Assembly (NCBI GenBank): GCA_016285215.1
Contig: JAEEQI010000050.1
Location: 1 to 13,815, forward strand
DNA length: 13,815 bases
Origin: Bacteroidales bacterium
GTDB lineage: Bacteria > Bacteroidota > Bacteroidia > Bacteroidales > UBA932
Direction: 5' to 3'
Every line of letters starts with the position of its first letter. The first letter of the stretch is position 1. Below, one piece after another: positions 7,696 through 13,434 of this stretch. A program made the translations under genes and the position numbers. The notes beneath the pieces are model-generated. The model did no database searches and had not been told where the DNA came from. It saw nothing but the letters and a program-made list of their open reading frames with translations.

Positions 7696-8625
7696 ATGAA
7701 AAGTCGTTCTTATCTTCCCTCTGCTCTTAATCACTGCTATCAGCGCACATTTGGGCACGGCGTTCTCTTTTACACGGTACGAGACCATCTGGTTTTCTTC
7801 ACCGTCTTCTGCACTATGGCCCGGCGACATCAGGTACGTGTTCTAAAACTGGTCCAGATGCCGGACCACACCCACCACTCCACTTTTGCTAAAAGCCTAG
7901 AGCAGTTGAGAGCTTTTCAGCGAGACTATACTTCGGCCTTTGCCAAGGAGTACAACCGATCCTTCGGATTGAGCGGACCAGTCTTTGAGACGCCCTTCAG
8001 TTCTGCCCCAAAATGCAGCGACAAAGAGATTAGAAGCAATCTTATCTATTTGGATAACAATCCCGTGGAACGCAAATTAGTAAGACAGGCCGAGGATTAC
8101 CGATGGAACTACCTGGCCTATACACAAAGTAAACATCCTTTCTCTGAAAAGATCCGGCTCCGCTTTGCCTCCATGCCTCTGCGCAGGGCAATAAAAAGAG
8201 TTACCTTCTTAAGATTGCAGGGCCGATACCTGACCTATCCCCTGCTGGAAAGACTGTTTGACTCCCTTCAGACCAAACAGGAAAAAGAGCAACTGACCGA
8301 CTATATCATCAGCTCCTATTGGGCCCTGGACCATGCCGCTGCTATCCGTTATTTTGGCAGCTACGAGCATGAACTTACCGCAGCACACTCCACAACGGGG
8401 AGCGAGTATGACATAACGGAGGGTTTTATAGGGAAATCAGATACCCACTATGCCAAACTCACCGCCCTTGTTCTCAAAAAAGGCCGGTTCAAAGATATTC
8501 ACGAGATTCTGCGCCTGTCAGAGGATGAAAAGTACCGTCTGTTGGAAACACTCCGACAAGAATCCGCCGCTCCTGCTAAACAAATCCGTGCTTTTCTCCA
8601 CCTCCCCGTGGACACAAATCATTGA
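7696..8625 (+). CDS. REP-associated tyrosine transposase (RAYT, Y1/IS200-like HUH family)
   Basis: A 309-residue protein from ATG 7696; an in-frame GTG at 7651 is less likely because the family N-terminus (LPSALNHCYQRTFGHGVLFY) begins just after this ATG. The Y1 transposase core (about 1-140) shows the HUH motif MPDHTH (His58, His60), the usual 'NR...G.VFE.PF' segment (NRSFGLSGPVFETPF, about 87-101) and the likely catalytic Tyr118 in LIYLDNNPV. Such enzymes cut and join single-stranded DNA at hairpins; RAYTs are single-copy, domesticated relatives that mobilise REP palindromes. A further 165 or so residues (about 145-309) form an extra, mostly helical region ending KQIRAFLHLP, perhaps a helix-turn-helix; its function is unknown. 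The frame is intact. A REP-like hairpin lies 17 bases after the stop. It is more AT-rich than its neighbours, consistent with a separate origin. Confidence 0.85.
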   Translation: MKSRSYLPSALNHCYQRTFGHGVLFYTVRDHLVFFTVFCTMARRHQVRVLKLVQMPDHTHHSTFAKSLEQLRAFQRDYTSAFAKEYNRSFGLSGPVFETPFSSAPKCSDKEIRSNLIYLDNNPVERKLVRQAEDYRWNYLAYTQSKHPFSEKIRLRFASMPLRRAIKRVTFLRLQGRYLTYPLLERLFDSLQTKQEKEQLTDYIISSYWALDHAAAIRYFGSYEHELTAAHSTTGSEYDITEGFIGKSDTHYAKLTALVLKKGRFKDIHEILRLSEDEKYRLLETLRQESAAPAKQIRAFLHLPVDTNH

Positions 8626-8641
8626 TTCACATACATTTATG

Positions 8642-8677
8642 CAATTACCCCCTGGTCTCAACGACTAGGGGGTAATT
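8642..8677 (+). repeat. Long hairpin repeat, copy B (REP-like, 3' of the RAYT gene)
   Basis: The stem pairs AATTACCCCCT (8643-8653) with AGGGGGTAATT (8667-8677), and GGTC with GACT extends it to a 5-base loop (TCAAC). It matches copy A at 35 of 36 core bases. The upstream flank is also related (CACATAC then ATTTA, with four extra bases in copy A). It lies between the convergent RAYT (+) and serine-hydrolase (-) genes. No T-run follows. Confidence 0.85.
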
Positions 8678-8726
8678 AGTTAAATCGCAGTATTTAAGGC
8701 AGTTACGCCCACACGTACGCCAATTG

Positions 8727-9785
8727 CTACAGGGCCGGGAGCAGGTGGTCCCAGATGAGATTGATCTCCTGCTGCATATTCTGGATGTTGGCGGTGGTAA
8801 CCACTACGGCATCCTTATCGGGAATCACTATGATGTACTGACCGTTGGCACCGTCGGCCCGGAAGGCGTTGTGACGGCAGCGCCACAACTGATAGCCGTA
8901 ACCCTGCACCCAGTCGCTCTTTTCGGGGCTGAAGTAGGTGATTTCGGGACGCTGGGCCACCAGTTCCTTCATACGGCGCTCGTTGATGCCGGCGTTCACG
9001 GAAGGAACCTGGTTCTTGGACATCTCGGCCACCCAGGAGGCGGGAATGACCTGCTTTCGGCCATACTTGCCTCCATTCAGGAGCGTGAGGCCCATACGGG
9101 CCAGGTCTTCCGTGCGGAGATACAGGCCCCAGCCACCGGCGTTGACGCCGGCCGGGCTTTCCTGCCAGAAGGGCTTTTCAATGCCCAGGGGCTGCCAGAG
9201 GCGGGTTTCCAGATAGTCAACCACTTTCTGGCCCGTGACTTTCTGAACGGCGGCGCTAAGCACATAAGTACCCAGGCTGTTGTAGCAGTAGCAGGTGCCG
9301 GGCTCGTAGTCTATGGGCCACTCCATGAAGGCCTTGATCCAGTCTCCTTCACCGCTGCGAACCGCATAAGTGGGGTCTGTTCCGTGACCGGAGTTCATAG
9401 TGAGAAGATGCCTTACCGTAACCTTGGGAAGCCACTCCTGCGGTTCCTGAGGAACACTTTCGGGGAAGAGGTCCACCAATTTGTCATCGAGGCTCAGCAG
9501 ACCTTCCGAGATGGCAAAGCCCACGGCCGTGGACGTGAAAGTCTTGGAAACGGAATTGAGGATATGGGCCGTATCCGGCACAAAGAACTTCTCTTCCAGT
9601 ACCTTTCCGTGCTGGAGAACCATTACGCTATGAAGGTCTTCCAGACTGTCTTCCACAGCCTTCAGATAGGACTCAAAGGCCTTATCCATTTTGGCCGAAG
9701 CCTCCCCGCGCGGCAGCGGGCTGTTGGGGTTGCCGCAAGCCATCACAAGGGCAGCCATAGTAGCAAACAAAAGAATCTTTTTCAT
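8727..9785 (-). CDS. Class-C beta-lactamase-like serine hydrolase lipoprotein (S12/EstB-type)
   Basis: A 352-residue protein from the ATG at 9785, chosen because it gives a clean SPII signal (MKKILLFATMAALVMAC, lipid Cys17). An upstream in-frame start would run into the preceding gene. Beta-lactamase-fold landmarks are the SxxK motif SVSK (Ser78, Lys81) in NSVSKTFTS, the Tyr-loop CYNSLGTYVLS (Tyr168, Asn169; family members often have YNS where true class C enzymes have YxN), GLYLRTEDLARMG (220-232) and DGANGQYIIVIP (311-322) in place of the KTG strand. These traits point to an esterase, D-aminopeptidase or peptidase-like hydrolase rather than a resistance beta-lactamase. It starts two bases after the stop of the rhodanese-MBL gene, so the two are almost certainly co-transcribed. 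Substrate unknown. Confidence 0.88.
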   Translation of the reverse strand: MKKILLFATMAALVMACGNPNSPLPRGEASAKMDKAFESYLKAVEDSLEDLHSVMVLQHGKVLEEKFFVPDTAHILNSVSKTFTSTAVGFAISEGLLSLDDKLVDLFPESVPQEPQEWLPKVTVRHLLTMNSGHGTDPTYAVRSGEGDWIKAFMEWPIDYEPGTCYCYNSLGTYVLSAAVQKVTGQKVVDYLETRLWQPLGIEKPFWQESPAGVNAGGWGLYLRTEDLARMGLTLLNGGKYGRKQVIPASWVAEMSKNQVPSVNAGINERRMKELVAQRPEITYFSPEKSDWVQGYGYQLWRCRHNAFRADGANGQYIIVIPDKDAVVVTTANIQNMQQEINLIWDHLLPAL

Positions 9786-9787
9786 AA

Positions 9788-10840
9788 CTACTGCATTTTT
9801 CTGAGTCTGACGTCTACACCGGGAAGGGCGGTGGGCATACCGGAAACATCCGTAGAACTGAAGTGATAGGGAATAAACACCTTGGGCTGAATGATCTTGA
9901 CGGCATTGATGCACTGATCCACCGTCATAGTGTAAGGCAGGTTGCAGGGCAGGAAAGCCACGTCGATGTTCTTGATATTGGCCATTTCGGGGATGTCCTC
10001 GGTGTCTCCGGCAATGTAGATGCGGAAACCGCCCAGATTGAGGATGTAACCGTTGTCACGGCCCTTGGGGTGGAACTGCAGACGCTCTTGCGAATAGTTG
10101 TATGCAGGAACAGCCTCTACACTTATGTCGTCCGTGAGCTTGACCGACTCGCCGTTGGCCAGGGTCTTGACGGGTTGCTTCATCTTGGCCTTGCTCATAA
10201 GCTTGGTGCAGTTGGCGTTGGTAACGACCTCTCCGCCCAGGATGCCCAGGGCCTCCTTGTCAAAGTGGTCACCGTGCTCGTGGGTTACCAGCACGTAATC
10301 GGCCTCGGGGAACTCCTCGGCGTAGTTGGTGGCCTTGGGTCCCAGGTTCACTACAGGGTCCACCTGAATGGAGAGACCCTTATAGGAGATGGCCAGGGAG
10401 GCGTGCTTGATGAGGTAAATCTCTACCGGAGAACCATCGCTGGTGCAGAAGCGCTCCACCTCATAGGTGGTAACGGGCACACCGGCGTTCTTCCAACCGT
10501 TGAAACCGTCCTTGAGGTTGAATACCATATAAGACAGGCTGTCCAGCACCTGGGCGGCTTCGGCGCTGCGGCGGCCCCTGCGGCAATAGATGAGAACGGG
10601 GCGCTCGGGATCCAGAGCCTCCTGAGCGGCTTCCGTGAAGCCTTCTTCCAGCCAGTCGATATTGAGGGCGCCGGGGATGTGGCCCTCGGCATATTCCTGC
10701 GGCGTGCGCACGTCCAGCAGCTGGACGGTGCCGTCCGTGGTTAGCTTGCTGTGGAAGGCTTCCACCGACAGATCCTTGTAACCTTTGCAGGAGAACAGGC
10801 CCAGGAGGGATAACAGAGCCATAATGGTGAGCTTTTTCAT
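9788..10840 (-). CDS. Rhodanese and metallo-beta-lactamase-fold fusion lipoprotein
   Basis: A 350-residue lipoprotein (MKKLTIMALLSLLGLFSC, lipid Cys18) with two domains. Residues about 24-125 form a rhodanese domain: LLDVRTPQEYAEGHIPGALN (41-60) and the active-site loop YCRRGRRS with Cys86. Residues about 135-345 form an UlaG/L-ascorbate-lactonase-like metallo-beta-lactamase fold: DPVVNLGP, the metal motif HEHGDH (187-192), AGDTED (Asp279) and PYHF (His326). The order is rhodanese first, the reverse of many ETHE1-type or CoA-disulfide fusions, and the MBL half is of the UlaG rather than the glyoxalase-II type. The rhodanese Cys suggests sulfur transfer or redox chemistry in the periplasm; the MBL half should hydrolyse a lactone, phosphodiester or thioester. 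It is upstream partner of the serine hydrolase. Substrate unknown. Confidence 0.87.
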   Translation of the reverse strand: MKKLTIMALLSLLGLFSCKGYKDLSVEAFHSKLTTDGTVQLLDVRTPQEYAEGHIPGALNIDWLEEGFTEAAQEALDPERPVLIYCRRGRRSAEAAQVLDSLSYMVFNLKDGFNGWKNAGVPVTTYEVERFCTSDGSPVEIYLIKHASLAISYKGLSIQVDPVVNLGPKATNYAEEFPEADYVLVTHEHGDHFDKEALGILGGEVVTNANCTKLMSKAKMKQPVKTLANGESVKLTDDISVEAVPAYNYSQERLQFHPKGRDNGYILNLGGFRIYIAGDTEDIPEMANIKNIDVAFLPCNLPYTMTVDQCINAVKIIQPKVFIPYHFSSTDVSGMPTALPGVDVRLRKMQ

Positions 10841-10864
10841 ATCAAATACATTAACAACGTCTCA

Positions 10865-10872
10865 CAAATATA
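10865..10872 (-). promoter_or_regulatory. -7 promoter box of the rhodanese-MBL operon
   Basis: On the minus strand TATATTTG matches TAnnTTTG and would start transcription about 20 bases before the ATG at 10840. No TTG sits at the expected -33 distance. The box lies just past hairpin copy C, so the hairpin separates this operon's promoter from the upstream esterase gene. Confidence 0.5.
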
Positions 10873-10884
10873 GTGATTTTTAAA

Positions 10885-10921
10885 CAATTACCCCCTAGCC
10901 TTAAGACCAGGGGGCAAGTTG
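10885..10921 (-). repeat. Long hairpin repeat, copy C (REP-like, inverted relative to A and B)
   Basis: Read on the minus strand it has the same CCCCCTGGTCT left arm and CTAGGGGGTAATTG right arm as copies A and B, but the loop (TAAG) and outer left arm have diverged, and the stem has mismatches outside the C5/G5 core. It begins six bases after the stop of the minus-strand CE1 esterase, so it keeps the same orientation relative to the preceding gene as A and B. A TTTAAAAA stretch follows on the minus strand, the nearest to a T-tract in the family. Confidence 0.75.
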
Positions 10922-10927
10922 ATTAAC

Positions 10928-12172
10928 TTAAAACTCTTCCTGTTCCATATCCTGGATGGCGGCTAGCGCACGGCTGCCGGGCTCGAAGTCCTGGAACAGG
11001 TACTGGGCAAAGATGGTGAGATAGATTCTCCAGTTGCGCCAGATGTGACCGCCTTCGGACTCGTAGAGGGTCACGGGGTAGCCCATCTTGTCGCAGTATT
11101 CTTTGAGTTTCTTGGAGTTGACCATCACGCCATCGGCCTTTCCGCAGCCAATCCAGTAGAGCTTGGGCTTGGCGGCAAATACGGCGGCCAGGGCTTCCTC
11201 ATTGCCTTCCGGAACGGCTACGCCGGAGAACAGACCCACGTAACCGAACTTGCGGGGATAGTGCATAGAGAGCATACAGCTCTGGCGGCCACCCATAGAG
11301 AGACCGGCCACGGCGGTGTTGGAGTAGCCCTTGGCCACGCGGTAGTGCTTCTCTACAAAGTCCATAATGTCCGGGAAGCTGTTCTCCACCTCAATGGTAC
11401 TCTGGCTGCGGCTGTTGGTCATAGTGGGCTGGAACATATTCACAGCGGCACCGGGAGCGGCCTGGTTGAACCATACGCCGTTGGGCATAACCACAATCAT
11501 AGGCTTGGCATAACCCTCTGCAATGAGGTTGTCCATAATCTGGGCGGTACGGCCCAGGTCGGTCCAGGCATCTTCGTCACCACCGGAGCCGTGCAGCAAG
11601 TACAGAACCGGATAACGGTCCAGGCTGTCTTCGTAGCCGGCCGGGGTGTAGATGGTGAGGCGGCGCTGGCTGCTGAGGGTGGGGCTGTTGTACCAGACGT
11701 GGGACACGGAGCCGTGCGGCACGTTCTGAACTTCATAGTACCAGCCCAGGTCTCCGGGCTCGGCGCTCAGGGTAAAGACATTGGTCCAGGTGGCCACGTC
11801 TCTGATCTGATAAATATTGGACGGGTCCATCACCTTCTTGCCATCTACAAGCAGGGAATAGGAATACAGCTCACCTTTCAAAGGGGCCGAAGTATAAGTC
11901 CAGATGCCGCCGGGGCCTTCCTGCAGGTCTGCAACGCCGGGTGCATCGTACACCATCTTGCGGTCTCCCAGGTCAATCTCGATGGGACGGGTGGGGAGGA
12001 AGTCTCCGGTCACCTGCACCGTAATGGCCTTGGGATTCTGATAACGGAACGTAACGGAATGGTCCGGATTGATTTCCGGAGAAACCAGGCCCGTGCCGGG
12101 GCCCAGAGCCTGCTGGGCCGAAAGAGCCAGGGAGCAACCCAGAAGGAGGGAAAGTGCAAGGATACGTTTCAT
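10928..12172 (-). CDS. CE1/esterase-D family esterase with N-terminal E-set (CBM48-like) domain
   Basis: A 414-residue secreted protein from the ATG at 12172, chosen for its signal peptide (MKRILALSLLLGCSLALSAQ, likely cut near residue 20) and its fit to the upstream promoter. Residues about 35-135 form an immunoglobulin-like E-set domain (VTFRYQNPKAITVQVTGDF to LYSYSLLVDGKKVMDP), as in enterochelin-esterase-like and feruloyl-esterase-like proteins. The alpha/beta hydrolase domain (about 150-400) has the conserved linker VPHGSVSHVWYNS, RRLTIYTPAGY, YLLHGSGGDEDAW, IVVMPNG, the nucleophile elbow GLSMGG (Ser292), GKADG (Asp347, likely acid) and GGHIWRNW (His376). Close relatives in rumen Bacteroidales include acetyl-xylan and feruloyl esterases, so removal of acyl groups from hemicellulose is likely. 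It is divergent from a paralogue at 12328. Confidence 0.88.
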   Translation of the reverse strand: MKRILALSLLLGCSLALSAQQALGPGTGLVSPEINPDHSVTFRYQNPKAITVQVTGDFLPTRPIEIDLGDRKMVYDAPGVADLQEGPGGIWTYTSAPLKGELYSYSLLVDGKKVMDPSNIYQIRDVATWTNVFTLSAEPGDLGWYYEVQNVPHGSVSHVWYNSPTLSSQRRLTIYTPAGYEDSLDRYPVLYLLHGSGGDEDAWTDLGRTAQIMDNLIAEGYAKPMIVVMPNGVWFNQAAPGAAVNMFQPTMTNSRSQSTIEVENSFPDIMDFVEKHYRVAKGYSNTAVAGLSMGGRQSCMLSMHYPRKFGYVGLFSGVAVPEGNEEALAAVFAAKPKLYWIGCGKADGVMVNSKKLKEYCDKMGYPVTLYESEGGHIWRNWRIYLTIFAQYLFQDFEPGSRALAAIQDMEQEEF

Positions 12173-12206
12173 ATAGGTAGTGTTATTGGTTTGGCTAACG
12201 GTTATC

Positions 12207-12214
12207 CAAAGATA
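12207..12214 (-). promoter_or_regulatory. Promoter of the minus-strand CE1 esterase (-7 box, with -33 TTG)
   Basis: On the minus strand TATCTTTG matches TAnnTTTG and a TTG (bases 12234-12236) lies 19 bases upstream, the best promoter match in the window. Transcription should start near 12202, giving a leader of about 30 bases before the ATG at 12172. Confidence 0.7.
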
Positions 12215-12299
12215 ATCAATTCCCAGCATTTTCCAATCTCTTTGAACAAACGAAAAAACATTTGAACGGGCGGCGTAGAAGAAACCCCCAAATACTCCG

Positions 12300-12307
12300 T
12301 ACCTTTG
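12300..12307 (+). promoter_or_regulatory. -7 promoter box of the plus-strand CE1 esterase-GH3 operon
   Basis: TACCTTTG matches TAnnTTTG and would give a leader of about 16 bases before the ATG at 12328. No TTG lies at the expected -33 distance. Together with the box at 12207-12214 it makes a compact divergent promoter region of 155 bases. Confidence 0.6.
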
Positions 12308-12327
12308 TACAAACACTAAAATCAACA

Positions 12328-13413
12328 ATGAAAAGAATTCTTGTAGCAGTTGCAGTCCTTGCCGTGAGTCTCTCGGCATCGGCCCAGGGTTGGATGCGCC
12401 AGCCCACTCCCAATGACACCCTCCGCAGCACCATCGTGCTTCCCAACGGAAATGTTATGTTCCAGATTTATGCCCCCAAGGCCACTCAGGTAGCCGTTTC
12501 CGGCGACCTCCCCTGGGACAAGCCCATCAAGTTTGTCAAGCAGGAAAACGGCGTATGGCAGGGCATCTGCGAAGGCCTCGCAGACGGTTGCTTCCGCTAC
12601 AGCTTCAACGTTGACGGCGTAAAGGTACAGGACCCCAAGGCTCCCCTGAGCGCCGAGCAAGCCAGCATCCTCACCAAGGGTGAAGGCTACATCAAGAATG
12701 TTCCCCACGGCGCCGTGGCCCAGCGTTTCTACTGGTCCGAGACCCTTGGCGAAATGCGTCGCCTGCACGTCTGGACTCCCGCCGGCTATGAAAAGAACGC
12801 CGACAAACTGCCCGTGCTCTACCTCATCCACGGTGGCGGAGACAACGACGCCTCCTGGCCCGGTGTAGGTGCCGCCGGCTGGATTCTGGATAATCTTCTG
12901 GCCGAAGGAAAGATGGTTCCTATGGTGGTTGTAATGCCCAACGGCACCATCACCAGCGTTCCCAACGAGGTTCCCCCGTTTGCCCAGGATATGGTTACCT
13001 CCATCATCCCCTTCATCGAGGCCAACTACAATGTCCTCACGGACAAGGCCCACCGCGCCGTTGCCGGTCTCTCTATGGGCGGTATGGAAACTATGGAAGT
13101 GGCTTTCACCCATCCCGAGCTGTTTGACTACGCCTGGGTGCTGAGCTCCTCTTTCCAGCCCGGTCAGGATCCCGCAGCCGAAAGCGCCCGTCTGGGTGTC
13201 AAGAAGAACGTAGCCAAGCTCAACGCCTTCAAGAAGCTGGTCTTCACCCAGGGCGGTCCCGCCGACATCGCTTACAACAACTGCAAGAACACCCGTGCCC
13301 AGCTGGACAAGGATGGTCTCAAGTACGAATACATGGAGAACGCACAGGCCGGCCACAGCTGGGCCACCTGGCGCGCAGACCTCCAGACCCTCGCTCCCAC
13401 GCTTTTTAAGTAA
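12328..13413 (+). CDS. CE1/esterase-D family esterase (feruloyl or acetyl-xylan esterase-like)
   Basis: A 361-residue secreted protein. The ATG at 12328 gives a clean signal peptide (MKRILVAVAVLAVSLSASAQ); the in-frame ATG at 12262 lies upstream of the promoter box and is unlikely. The E-set domain spans about 38-105 (VMFQIYAPKATQVAVSGDLPW to YSFNVDGVKVQDP). The hydrolase domain has VPHGAVAQRFYWSETL (125-140), RRLHVWTPAGYE, YLIHGGGDNDASW, VVVMPNG, the elbow GLSMGG (Ser249) and AGHSWATWR (His343); Asp313 in GGPADIAY is a candidate acid residue. It resembles its divergent neighbour throughout but lacks the longer C-terminal tail, so the pair probably arose by duplication and inversion. A GH3 gene starts 21 bases downstream, implying an operon that de-esterifies and then hydrolyses oligosaccharides. 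Confidence 0.9.
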   Translation: MKRILVAVAVLAVSLSASAQGWMRQPTPNDTLRSTIVLPNGNVMFQIYAPKATQVAVSGDLPWDKPIKFVKQENGVWQGICEGLADGCFRYSFNVDGVKVQDPKAPLSAEQASILTKGEGYIKNVPHGAVAQRFYWSETLGEMRRLHVWTPAGYEKNADKLPVLYLIHGGGDNDASWPGVGAAGWILDNLLAEGKMVPMVVVMPNGTITSVPNEVPPFAQDMVTSIIPFIEANYNVLTDKAHRAVAGLSMGGMETMEVAFTHPELFDYAWVLSSSFQPGQDPAAESARLGVKKNVAKLNAFKKLVFTQGGPADIAYNNCKNTRAQLDKDGLKYEYMENAQAGHSWATWRADLQTLAPTLFK

Positions 13414-13434
13414 TAATCAAACAATAACCTTTTT

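Noticed and set aside
7696..8680. A complete IS200/IS605 insertion sequence
   Set aside because: No TnpB and no left-end hairpin were found near the gene. The protein has an extra C-terminal region and a REP-like hairpin on only one side, which fits a RAYT better.
8727..9785. An antibiotic-resistance class C beta-lactamase
   Set aside because: SVSK is present, but the YxN and KTG motifs are replaced by family-typical YNS and DGANGQ and the protein is a lipoprotein. This matches EstB/S12-like hydrolases of gut Bacteroidales rather than AmpC.
9786..9914. Upstream start at 9914 for the serine hydrolase, overlapping the rhodanese-MBL gene
   Set aside because: The extra 43 residues are an out-of-frame reading of the upstream gene and would hide the lipoprotein signal that starts at 9785.
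11045..12265. A 406-codon open frame on the + strand opposite the CE1 esterase, and similar long antisense frames at 2006-3112 (-), 8724-9866 (+), 9863-10744 (+) and 12322-13356 (-)
   Set aside because: All lie opposite genes with clear family motifs and signal peptides. Their translations are Gly/Val/His-rich without recognisable domains, as expected from GC-rich third codon positions on the other strand.
12262..12327. Upstream ATG at 12262 for the plus-strand CE1 esterase
   Set aside because: It adds 22 basic residues before a clean signal peptide and lies upstream of the TACCTTTG box, so it would not be on the mRNA.
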